A program made the position numbers and the translations under genes. This document shows, piece by piece, positions 7,044-13,182 of a DNA stretch of 16,451 nucleotides. The stretch comes from Chlorobiota bacterium (GTDB lineage Bacteria > Bacteroidota > Bacteroidia > Bacteroidales > JAADJA01), in assembly GCA_030592565.1 (NCBI GenBank), contig JAUVIX010000030.1, positions 1 to 16,451 on the forward strand. The letters run 5' to 3'. Every line of letters begins with the position of its first letter. Positions within the stretch are counted from its first letter, which is position 1. Below the pieces are notes generated by a model. That model was not told the origin of the DNA and did no database searches. It saw only the letters and a list, made by a program, of their open reading frames with translations.

Positions 7044-8699
7044 CTAAGGAACGGTACGTTTGAAAAATACATATCCGTTCTTCTCCCCGAGTTCTCTGAC
7101 AGTCCAAACTGTTCGCCAGTGTTTCTCTACAGGTGTTTTTCCGACAATAAAAACATCTTTATCCACATCCTCATATATTAACCACTTCAGGTCAGTATAT
7201 TTGGGATTGTCGGGTGGCTGAACTTTTGCATAATAATAGTGAGCATAGCTTTTGAAATTGCTTGTTACAACATAGCAATCTTTTCCCTGAAGCGTTTTGC
7301 AAAATTCTATCTCTGCATTTTGCGAATACATCTCAATTCGTCCAATAAAAAATATCAGACCCAAAAACAGGAACAGTGCCGTCCCCAAAAATAGAGTTTG
7401 AACTCCTCTTAAAATTTTATCATTTTTAAATAATAACATTGAAATTATTACAACCATCAACAGAAATATCCCTGGAATCATTTCCCAATATGTCCAGTTG
7501 ACCTGGGCATTAAGGCTTGCATATACAAATGGATTATTCTCAAATAAGGGTTTGATAAGTTCGATATTTTTTCCTGTCCAGGGGGCCAAAACAGCAATGA
7601 TGATATAAATGCCTGCAATAAAACTCAACAAGTATTTCATATTGCTGTTGAATTTTATCTTTTTGTCAATGATTTGACTGATTACCATTGCTGCCAGAAA
7701 AGTAAGAGGGAAATATGCTAAAGAGGAGTAATGCACAATTTTTGATTGTACTATTGAAAATAAAACAAGAACAACCCAAAAGAGGATGATCATCCACCTC
7801 CTGAAGTCCTGCTGAAAGTCTTTTTCCGGTTTAATCTTCCGAAACCCTCTTATAGCAAAAACTGAAGCAGGGAAACATCCGAAAAGTAAAACAAGAATGT
7901 GGTATCCTGGAACTCCTCCATGACCGGCATCAGGTGTGCTCAATAACCTGACTTGATATATAATGAATTGTTCAATAAACCTGATGCCATGGTGTGCAAT
8001 TTCAACTCCAAACCATAAAGATACGACCAACAATGAGATAAATGACCAAATGATAAAATCAACAATACTAATAAATGATTTGAATCTGTTCATTATCCAA
8101 TAAACACCAAAAGCAAGAATCACTATCAAATATGCTACCGGCCCCTTTGTAAGTATGGCAAGGCCTATGAAGAATCCTCCAAAAATCAGATAGTACGACT
8201 TTGGTTTTGCGATTCCTTTAGAAAGATTGTTTCTTCTCCAGGAAGCTATAATGAGATTATACAGGCCAAGGAAGATAAACAGGTTGAAAAGCGGGTCAAT
8301 AATTCCGGATTTGAAATAGAGTAGGGGTAGGATGCTTCCAAAATATGCCAGTGCCCACAAGAATCCGAATTTCTGATTGAAAAGCTTTGTCCCGATCCGA
8401 TAAATAACAAGCAGCGTAATAATCCCAATTATTGCATTTGGGAAGCGAGCTGCAAATTCGTTAATGCCAAAAAGCTTCATTGACAGAACTTGTATCCAGA
8501 AAAAGAGCGGAGGTTTTTCCCAGAAAGGTTCATAATTGACCTGCACTGTCAGATAATCGCCAGTACGGATCATCTCTCTTGATATTTCGGCAAAGTTAAT
8601 TTCGTCCCAGTCGAACAGATGGACACCACCAAGAAATGGGATGTAGAATAGTGCCCCTAAAAAGAAGAGTATCAAGTAATTACGTATATTACTGCTCAT
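7044..8699 (-). CDS. GT39/ArnT-like membrane glycosyltransferase
   Basis: This is a 551-aa polytopic membrane protein with about 12 hydrophobic helices. Just after the first helix is F-D-W-D-E-I-N-F-A-E-I-S-R-E (Asp32-Glu33), the acidic motif of the PMT/ArnT fold, followed by F-W-E-K-P-P-L-F-F-W (about 59-68), the E-K-P-P block typical of this superfamily. A periplasmic segment with P-D-A-G-H-G-G-V-P-G-Y is also family-like. Such enzymes transfer a sugar from a polyprenyl-phosphate donor to lipid A, protein or another glycan on the periplasmic side. The open frame extends to 8795, but that would overlap the upstream gene; ATG 8699 (MSSNIRNYLILFF) begins right at the first helix and leaves a 5-base gap. 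A short C-terminal soluble tail (about 470-551) ends the protein. The acceptor is unknown. Confidence 0.85.
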   Translation of the reverse strand: MSSNIRNYLILFFLGALFYIPFLGGVHLFDWDEINFAEISREMIRTGDYLTVQVNYEPFWEKPPLFFWIQVLSMKLFGINEFAARFPNAIIGIITLLVIYRIGTKLFNQKFGFLWALAYFGSILPLLYFKSGIIDPLFNLFIFLGLYNLIIASWRRNNLSKGIAKPKSYYLIFGGFFIGLAILTKGPVAYLIVILAFGVYWIMNRFKSFISIVDFIIWSFISLLVVSLWFGVEIAHHGIRFIEQFIIYQVRLLSTPDAGHGGVPGYHILVLLFGCFPASVFAIRGFRKIKPEKDFQQDFRRWMIILFWVVLVLFSIVQSKIVHYSSLAYFPLTFLAAMVISQIIDKKIKFNSNMKYLLSFIAGIYIIIAVLAPWTGKNIELIKPLFENNPFVYASLNAQVNWTYWEMIPGIFLLMVVIISMLLFKNDKILRGVQTLFLGTALFLFLGLIFFIGRIEMYSQNAEIEFCKTLQGKDCYVVTSNFKSYAHYYYAKVQPPDNPKYTDLKWLIYEDVDKDVFIVGKTPVEKHWRTVWTVRELGEKNGYVFFKRTVP

Positions 8700-8704
8700 C
8701 TGAA

Positions 8705-9412
8705 TTAAATTGTAATAACATCCTCCTCTTTGATTATCGGTTTTCCCAGAAAATGAAGAAGTAATTGTGCCACTGTAAGTGTGTCCTTCTGGCAATAGAC
8801 AGCTATCCTCTCAAGGTCTTTTTCTTTATAATAGACTTCGGCAACCATACTCCCGTCGATATCATCCTTTGGAGTCGGTATTTCAAAGATGGAGGCCAGC
8901 AATTCAAGGGATGTGTAGTTTTTTCTGTCACCGAATTTCCATAACTCCATTGTATCAAGGTGAGAGACTTCCCAGGGTTTTCTTCCTGCTGTATTCAGAA
9001 TGTTTGGTAGTTTGATTCCGTTAACCAGCATACGTCTTGCAATATACGGAAAGTCAAATTCTTTCCCGTTGTGTCCGCATAGCTTGTTGTCTGGCTTGTT
9101 ATAGTGCTTGTTGAGCAACTCTGCAAACCCATTCAGCAACTCCGATTCATTATCACTGTAAAATGATTTCACCCTGAACTTGCCGTCTTTGATAAATCCT
9201 GCAGAAATACAGATTATTTTCCCGAATTCAGAATAAATGCCAGCCCTGTTGAATATTTTATCTGGAGTATCATCTTCATTTTGCTTGATCCTTTCTGCTT
9301 TCTTATCCCACAGTCGCCTGAAGTTGTCCGGCAGTTTGTCATAATCTGAAACCATTGGTACGGTTTCGATGTCGAGAAATAGTATTTTTTCAATATTTAA
9401 TTGATATAACAT
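8705..9412 (-). CDS. PolB-like predicted 3'-5' exonuclease (DEDDy)
   Basis: This is a 235-aa protein from ATG 9412. The motifs are I-L-F-L-D-I-E-T-V-P (Asp14, Glu16), G-H-N-G-K-E-F-D-F-P-Y-I (Asp120) and A-V-Y-C-Q-K-D-T (Tyr206, Asp210), so this is a complete DEDDy active site with the Tyr-x3-Asp spacing of the family-B polymerase proofreading domain. The protein matches what I know as the stand-alone 'predicted 3'-5' exonuclease related to PolB' family in both size and content. The open frame runs to 9499, but MLYQLNIEKILFLDIETV from 9412 matches the usual compact N-terminus; the extra 29 codons look non-coding. Five bases separate its stop from the GT39 start, so the two are probably co-transcribed, although no functional link is obvious. 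It is divergent from the lipoprotein gene. Confidence 0.87.
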   Translation of the reverse strand: MLYQLNIEKILFLDIETVPMVSDYDKLPDNFRRLWDKKAERIKQNEDDTPDKIFNRAGIYSEFGKIICISAGFIKDGKFRVKSFYSDNESELLNGFAELLNKHYNKPDNKLCGHNGKEFDFPYIARRMLVNGIKLPNILNTAGRKPWEVSHLDTMELWKFGDRKNYTSLELLASIFEIPTPKDDIDGSMVAEVYYKEKDLERIAVYCQKDTLTVAQLLLHFLGKPIIKEEDVITI

Positions 9413-9526
9413 AGTTTGCAAATTTGATTGCATAAAAATACAATAAAATTGTGAAAGTGATGATTCCTGAGGACTTGAAATTTGAAAATTTATTGACAAA
9501 TCAATACAATTTAATAATTTTACGAA

Positions 9527-10819
9527 ATGTTTAAGATCAGAAGCATACTATTTCTATTTGTATTTATACTACTTAATCCTTCATGTAATAAGGATGAGGA
9601 GACAAGTATTCCCGTTGTAGATGTGCTCTCACCTGCTGAAAATGACATCTTTAGTGTGTCGGATACAATACCTGTTATTGCCACGATCAGGGATGAGAGG
9701 CTGATTACCAATGTTCATGTTGTTTTGGTGAATGAAGCTTTTACACCTGTTGCTAAAGAATACAATTTGCATCCAAACAGCAGTAGTTATGATTTGGACT
9801 TATCTTATGTGATGGATGAAAATTCTCTGGAATCAGGTACATATTATATTCTTGTGAAGGCCAAAAATGAATCGAAATTCAAAAATGCTTACAGGAAGAT
9901 ACAGATCAAGGGGGAGCCATTGAATCTGGAGATGATATTAGTTGTAACGGGTGAAGGAGAGCAGCACATTAGTGTGAGTGGAATCGACTCGTCTCAAACA
10001 GTTTCTCTCCTATTCAATGTTGATATTGATTATGCTGCTTCATGCATCAATAGTCAGTTTCAGCAGTTTTACCTTGCTGGAAAAACTTTGATTGAATTGC
10101 GTACTTTTTCATTGGATGATAATTCGGTAGAGTGGGATATTGCTTTAGGAATGACACCGCCACTACATAATGATAATTGCCTATATGCTGATGAGTATCT
10201 TTTTGCAACATACAATTCACAATATATCAGAGGTTATGATAATAGCGGATATGTTGTTTTTACTGCTAATATAACTTCGCACGACAAACCCGGGGCGGTT
10301 TTTAGATTGAATGATTATGTACTTGTTGATATGCAAAAACAGAATAGTGCCGGAAGTCCGGAATTAGTTACATATTGGGTGAAAAGTGGGATTGAGATGC
10401 AGGCCAGGCAAACACAGTTTGAGGTGGTCTGTTTTTTCAGACATACTGATAAAAAGGTTTTTATAACTGCAAACAATAGTGGGACAGGACAATTGTTTAG
10501 TTTCAATATTGAGCTTGGTGTCCTTGAACATCTATCTGATCTGACAGGAAAAATCGTATCATCAGACATTATTGATGCCAACCGGATACTTATAGGTACG
10601 GAAAGTGATATTTTTATTTATGACTATTCAACAATGCAGCTTGTGCCGTTTATGGCTGATATTGAAGTTGTTAATATAAGGTATGAGGCATTGAATAGTG
10701 ATTTGTATCTCTCTTCGTCAAAAGAGGTTAAAAAGTATAAATTCCCTGAAATGATGTTGGAGAACACATATTCGTTTGAGGATTCAATAAAAAATGTTCA
10801 CCTATTATACAATAGGTGA
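9527..10819 (+). CDS. Putative surface lipoprotein, Ig-like domain plus beta-propeller-like region
   Basis: This 430-aa protein starts with a lipoprotein signal peptide: K-I-R, a hydrophobic core (ILFLFVFILL), then N-P-S-C with Cys20 as the likely lipidated residue. The mature start C-N-K-D-E-E carries an acidic cluster like the Bacteroidota lipoprotein export signal, so outer-surface exposure is likely. Residues about 29-127 have the strand-rich V-D-V-L-S-P-A-E-N-D-I-F ... pattern of an Ig-like/Big-type domain. The rest (about 130-430) alternates short beta segments such as YLFATYNSQYIRGYD and RILIGTESDIFIYD, suggesting a WD40/PQQ-like propeller, but no named family was recognised. There is no enzyme motif. 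The gene stands alone and is divergent from the PolB-like exonuclease gene. Its last seven codons and stop form one arm and part of the other of a perfect hairpin. Confidence 0.8.
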   Translation: MFKIRSILFLFVFILLNPSCNKDEETSIPVVDVLSPAENDIFSVSDTIPVIATIRDERLITNVHVVLVNEAFTPVAKEYNLHPNSSSYDLDLSYVMDENSLESGTYYILVKAKNESKFKNAYRKIQIKGEPLNLEMILVVTGEGEQHISVSGIDSSQTVSLLFNVDIDYAASCINSQFQQFYLAGKTLIELRTFSLDDNSVEWDIALGMTPPLHNDNCLYADEYLFATYNSQYIRGYDNSGYVVFTANITSHDKPGAVFRLNDYVLVDMQKQNSAGSPELVTYWVKSGIEMQARQTQFEVVCFFRHTDKKVFITANNSGTGQLFSFNIELGVLEHLSDLTGKIVSSDIIDANRILIGTESDIFIYDYSTMQLVPFMADIEVVNIRYEALNSDLYLSSSKEVKKYKFPEMMLENTYSFEDSIKNVHLLYNR

Positions 10820-10824
10820 ACATT
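10789..10824 (-). terminator. Intrinsic terminator of the small minus-strand gene, overlapping the lipoprotein gene end
   Basis: AATGTTCACCTATT (10793-10806), loop ATAC, AATAGGTGAACATT (10811-10824) form a perfect 14-bp stem with a 4-base loop. On the minus strand it is followed by six Ts (complement of 10789-10794), which fits Rho-independent termination of the gene at 10851-11033, whose stop is 27 bases upstream. On the plus strand no T-run follows, so termination of the lipoprotein mRNA there is less likely, though the stem may protect its 3' end. The lipoprotein stop codon TGA (10817-10819) lies inside the right arm. Confidence 0.75.
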
Positions 10825-10850
10825 AGAATTGTCGGATAAACATCTATTAA

Positions 10851-11033
10851 TCAGGAAGTAAATTTTTTCTTTTCAACGTCCCATTTAATATAAATAGCAG
10901 TTTGATTTTTAGAGATAAACTCCAGGTATTTTTTTGCTAATTCGGGATCATTCCTTTTAAAAGTCTCATACACCTGTCGTTTACCTGTGTGACCATAGAT
11001 GATGTTCAATCCTTGTTGTTCCTTTTTTGTCAT
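10851..11033 (-). CDS. Small protein of unknown function (60 aa)
   Basis: An ATG at 11033 opens a 60-codon frame encoding a soluble, Lys-rich, basic protein beginning MTKKEQQGLNIIYGHTGKRQ and ending in KKKFTS. It has no signal peptide, no transmembrane helix and no zinc-binding Cys pattern. I do not recognise the family. Support for a real gene comes from context: a strong hairpin-plus-T-run terminator begins 27 bases after its stop, no other gene overlaps it, and the amphipathic, balanced composition (RNDPELAKKYLEFISKNQ) looks like a protein rather than a chance frame. A 12-bp palindrome and a sigma-54-like sequence lie 55-86 bases upstream. It could be a small nucleic-acid-binding or regulatory protein, but nothing in the sequence proves that. 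Confidence 0.55.
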   Translation of the reverse strand: MTKKEQQGLNIIYGHTGKRQVYETFKRNDPELAKKYLEFISKNQTAIYIKWDVEKKKFTS

Positions 11034-11087
11034 AATATTGATTTTTTTGAAATAAGATTACATTACCTTGATTTGCATTTCGACAAT

Positions 11088-11104
11088 TTCAATGATTGTG
11101 CCAA
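11088..11104 (-). promoter_or_regulatory. Weak sigma-54-like promoter match upstream of the 60-aa gene
   Basis: The minus strand reads TTGGCACAATCATTGAA. TTGGCAC is a perfect -24 element, and the spacing of GG to the second doublet is 10 bases as in sigma-54 promoters, but the -12 element is TTGAA where TTGCA/T is expected, so the key C is missing. It ends 55 bases before the ATG at 11033. A perfect 12-bp palindrome (11108-11119) sits just upstream. I found no good TAnnTTTG box for this gene. It could be chance. Confidence 0.2.
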
Positions 11105-11380
11105 ATAAGACATATGTCTGATTTAATGTATTTTATAATAACAGGGACATCTTTTTAGTTGTTTTGGTTGTCTGGGTTTTTTGATTTCGGATAATGATTT
11201 TTAATATTTAAGGAGAATTTATTGGCTGGCGCATTTTTTAAATAAAATATCCAAATTTTTATCTTTTTTGCTATCAGATAGAATTTCAGTGGTTTGTGAG
11301 TGTTTGATCGTTGTTTTGTAGGAGGTCTGAAAAAGATGAACCTATTTACGTAATCGGAGAGTCATCATTATAAATATTGT

Positions 11381-11388
11381 TACTTTTG
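11381..11388 (+). promoter_or_regulatory. Bacteroidota -7 box directly before mnmD
   Basis: TACTTTTG is an exact match to the Bacteroidota -7 consensus TAnnTTTG. It ends only 4 bases before the mnmD ATG at 11393, so transcription starting about 5-8 bases downstream would give a leaderless or nearly leaderless mRNA. No clear TTTG -33 element lies at the expected distance. Confidence 0.45.
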
Positions 11389-11392
11389 ACCA

Positions 11393-12070
11393 ATGAAACC
11401 AGAAATAATTATTACTGAAGATGGGTCAAATAGTTTGTATGTCAGTAGTTTGAATGAAAATTATCATTCAGGGTTTGGAGCAATTAATGAATCTCTCCAC
11501 GTTTTTGTCAGAAGTGGATTTGATAAGGCAGTTGAAAACCGGAAAGAGTTGAATATACTTGAAGTTGGTTTTGGAACCGGGCTTAATGCTTTGTTAACAT
11601 TGAAAGAATCAACCAGACAGGGAATCAGAATAAGATATGATGGTATTGAGCCTTACCCGTTAAACAGTGATATATTCTCAAAACTAAATTATCCTGATTT
11701 AATTAATATTAAGAATTGTACTTCTATTTTCAATATGATGCACGAAAGTTTGTCAGAATTGGATGTTGAGATTGGAAATAAGTTTTTGCTTTATAAAATT
11801 AAAAAGGTTTTTGCCAATGTTAACCTGAAGCCTGATTTTTATCATCTGATATATTTTGATGCTTTCGCCCCTGATGTGCAACCGGAATTATGGGAACTGC
11901 CGGTTTTTCAGAAGTTATTTGATGCAATGGCAAATAATGGTGTGTTGGTAACCTATTCAGCCAAAGGGCAGGTTCGCCGGAATATGCAGCAAGCTGGGTT
12001 TAAAGTTGAGAGAATTCCCGGGCCAAAAGGGAAAAGGGAGATGCTGAGAGCTATAAAGGAAAAGGAATAG
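11393..12070 (+). CDS. mnmD: tRNA (5-methylaminomethyl-2-thiouridine34) methyltransferase, stand-alone MnmC2-type
   Basis: This 225-aa protein is an SAM-dependent methyltransferase of the DUF752/MnmC N-domain family. Motif I is L-E-V-G-F-G-T-G-L-N-A (about 56-66). Family blocks follow: Y-F-D-A-F-A-P-D-V-Q-P-E-L-W (154-167), T-Y-S-A-K-G-Q-V-R-R (187-196), A-G-F-K-V-E (201-206) and G-P-K-G-K-R-E-M (210-217). In E. coli this activity is one half of bifunctional MnmC and converts nm5(s2)U34 to mnm5(s2)U34 in the tRNA wobble position; here the FAD-dependent oxidase half is absent, as in stand-alone MnmD proteins. It is cytoplasmic. Length and motif order are complete, and the ATG at 11393 gives the family's short N-terminus. 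The gene stands alone; an array of heptamers begins 10 bases after its stop. Confidence 0.9.
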   Translation: MKPEIIITEDGSNSLYVSSLNENYHSGFGAINESLHVFVRSGFDKAVENRKELNILEVGFGTGLNALLTLKESTRQGIRIRYDGIEPYPLNSDIFSKLNYPDLINIKNCTSIFNMMHESLSELDVEIGNKFLLYKIKKVFANVNLKPDFYHLIYFDAFAPDVQPELWELPVFQKLFDAMANNGVLVTYSAKGQVRRNMQQAGFKVERIPGPKGKREMLRAIKEKE

Positions 12071-12079
12071 TGAATTGGT

Positions 12080-12156
12080 GCCAACTGGAGACTGAGGATT
12101 GCCGACTGCCGACTGCCGACTGAGGACTGCCGACTGCCGATTGCCAACTGCCAACT
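12080..12156. repeat. Heptanucleotide tandem array (11 units of 7 bp)
   Basis: Eleven consecutive 7-base units keep exact phase with no insertion or deletion. The consensus is GCCGACT (units 4, 5, 6 and 8 are exact), with variants GCCAACT, GCCGATT, GAGGACT, GAGGATT and GGAGACT. The complement reads AGTCGGC. It starts 10 bases after the mnmD stop and ends 18 bases before the acylphosphatase stop, between convergent genes. From memory, such AGTCGGC/AGTTGGC arrays are scattered between genes in many Bacteroidota; this was not checked. Confidence 0.9.
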
Positions 12157-12174
12157 GAGAACGATCATCTCTCC

Positions 12175-12456
12175 TCAATATCCGGTTTTTTCAATCTTAA
12201 AAGTATCGAAGTCTTTAATTTCACCAGATGTTTCATTAATGCTGGTAACTTTTGCCCACATCGGGCCTTTGTGACACCACAATGTAAATTGTGTTAACTG
12301 GTACTCCTCTCCCTCTGCTTCAATATATACAGAACTGTCAGACTTGTTTTTAACAAATCCTTTTACCTCATATTTGTTTGCGGTTTCCACGCAGGAGTAT
12401 CGGTAACCAACACCCTGTACCCTTCCGAAAATCTGAAGATTAATATGCTTTTTCAC
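12175..12456 (-). CDS. Acylphosphatase
   Basis: This is a 93-aa protein from a GTG at 12456. It has the acylphosphatase signature N-L-Q-I-F-G-R-V-Q-G-V-G-Y-R (residues 6-19) with the phosphate-binding Arg19, and G-F-V-K-N-K-S-D (33-40) with catalytic Asn37, followed by S-V-Y-I-E-A-E-G. The family hydrolyses carboxyl-phosphate bonds such as 1,3-bisphosphoglycerate or acetyl phosphate, and the usual length is 90-100 residues. The frame is open to a TTG at 12489, but a -7 box (12479-12486) overlaps that part, and VKKHINLQIF is the typical family N-terminus, so GTG 12456 is preferred. One small difference is S-D-S-S-V where many members have D-G-S/T-V after the Asn. It converges with mnmD across the heptamer array, and the next gene upstream on the same strand is 69 bases away. 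Confidence 0.88.
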   Translation of the reverse strand: MKKHINLQIFGRVQGVGYRYSCVETANKYEVKGFVKNKSDSSVYIEAEGEEYQLTQFTLWCHKGPMWAKVTSINETSGEIKDFDTFKIEKTGY

Positions 12457-12478
12457 AATAATAGAAATAGTTATGATA

Positions 12479-12486
12479 CAAAAGTA
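12479..12486 (-). promoter_or_regulatory. Bacteroidota -7 box before the acylphosphatase gene
   Basis: The minus strand reads TACTTTTG, an exact TAnnTTTG box, 22 bases upstream of the GTG at 12456. The box decides the start: an upstream TTG start at 12489 would place the promoter inside the coding sequence. No clean -33 TTTG was found. Confidence 0.45.
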
Positions 12487-12525
12487 CAAAAAATAAAAAC
12501 CTATAAATTCATTATTAGTAAAAAT

Positions 12526-13095
12526 TCAGGGAGTCAGCCTTCTTGTTATCAGACTGTTAATTTTCTGAAAGACCTGCATAGGGTTAAGGCTTCGCCAGAT
12601 TACTTCATTTAGCGTTCCGCCTATTGCAAGGTAATAGTCAATATGGGCACTTTCAATTTCGCTGATAATGTAATCTCTGAAATTAACACATGCAATCCAT
12701 CCATCTTCGATATCTTCAAACCATTCCTGATAGTAATCATTCTCTGCCGAATGAAAGTTCAGGACGTTCTCACCAACAAGAATAAATTTATTGATTCCCT
12801 GATCAATCAGATGGTCTGCAATATTTCTTTTAAGAAACATAATATCATTATACAGAGTGTCATTCCATTCGCCAAAAAGTTCAATAATACAAAATCCCTC
12901 TTCGTAACTTGTATAGAGAAGTTTTATGTAAAGTGTTGCGGAACCAATATTATCCCATTGCGGGTGAATGTAGTGATCGTAAATGGCATCGGTAAACTCA
13001 ATTTCACTGTTCACGCTTCCATAAAAAGGAGATCGCCTATCGTTGGATGCGATATATATGTTTCTCCAGCTGTAGTATGGTTCAATTTCGAGCAT
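12526..13095 (-). CDS. Conserved-looking cytoplasmic protein of unknown function (189 aa)
   Basis: This 189-aa acidic protein is rich in aromatic residues, with no signal peptide, transmembrane helix or Cys motif. It starts MLEIEPYYSWRNIYIASND and continues with patterned strands and helices: SPFYGSVNSEIEFTD, TLYIKLLYTSYEEGFCIIEL, NDIMFLKRNIADHLIDQGIN, KFILVGENVLNFH, EWFEDIEDGWIACVNFRDYI. The alternation of hydrophobic strands with helices suggests a compact alpha/beta fold. I recall closely similar hypothetical proteins in other Bacteroidales but cannot name a domain. The reading frame is clearly coding, and an exact TATTTTTG promoter box lies 53 bases upstream of the ATG at 13095. Neighbours are acylphosphatase downstream and a GT39-type gene upstream, which give no clear functional hint. 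Confidence 0.8.
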   Translation of the reverse strand: MLEIEPYYSWRNIYIASNDRRSPFYGSVNSEIEFTDAIYDHYIHPQWDNIGSATLYIKLLYTSYEEGFCIIELFGEWNDTLYNDIMFLKRNIADHLIDQGINKFILVGENVLNFHSAENDYYQEWFEDIEDGWIACVNFRDYIISEIESAHIDYYLAIGGTLNEVIWRSLNPMQVFQKINSLITRRLTP

Positions 13096-13148
13096 TAATA
13101 TTTTATTTTACCTGATACCGGACAGTTTTCCAGCATAAAATATTTTTA

Positions 13149-13182
13149 CAAAAATAGAAAATATTGATCAGAATTTTTCAAA
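13149..13182 (-). promoter_or_regulatory. Bacteroidota-type promoter for the 189-aa gene
   Basis: The minus strand carries TTTG (complement of 13179-13182), a 22-base spacer and TATTTTTG (complement of 13149-13156), an exact -7 TAnnTTTG box. The spacer is slightly longer than the usual 19-20. The -33 element lies in the last codons of the upstream GT39-type gene, so the 189-aa gene can have its own transcript with a leader of roughly 45-50 bases. Confidence 0.45.

Larger units (their letters stand above)
11034..11392. other. Non-coding divergent region between the 60-aa gene and mnmD
   Basis: This is about 360 bases without a convincing gene and with very high T content in the middle. It holds a perfect palindrome AGACATATGTCT at 11108-11119, a sigma-54-like match at 11088-11104 (minus), and the mnmD -7 box at 11381-11388. 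An isolated GGAGG at about 11322 precedes only a five-codon frame (ATG at 11337, MNLFT then stop), which I do not count as a gene. I saw no riboswitch or tRNA-like fold. Confidence 0.5.

Noticed and set aside
9413..9526. Possible divergent promoters between the PolB-like exonuclease and lipoprotein genes
   Set aside because: AT-rich partial matches such as TAATTTTA exist, but none fits both the -33 and -7 elements with proper spacing.
11322..11354. GGAGG followed by ATG and a five-codon frame before mnmD, as a possible leader peptide
   Set aside because: The spacing is too long, the peptide is too short and without regulatory codons, and Bacteroidota rarely rely on Shine-Dalgarno sites.
11953..12178. 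Two overlapping minus-strand ORFs of about 70 codons with repeated G-x-R-Q-S peptide pattern
   Set aside because: They are translations of the heptamer array and the antisense of mnmD; a 7-base period forces a pseudo-repeat peptide in every frame.
12643..13098. 151-codon plus-strand ORF opposite the 189-aa gene
   Set aside because: It is antisense to a frame with much better protein character and a promoter box, and its composition is unlike a protein.
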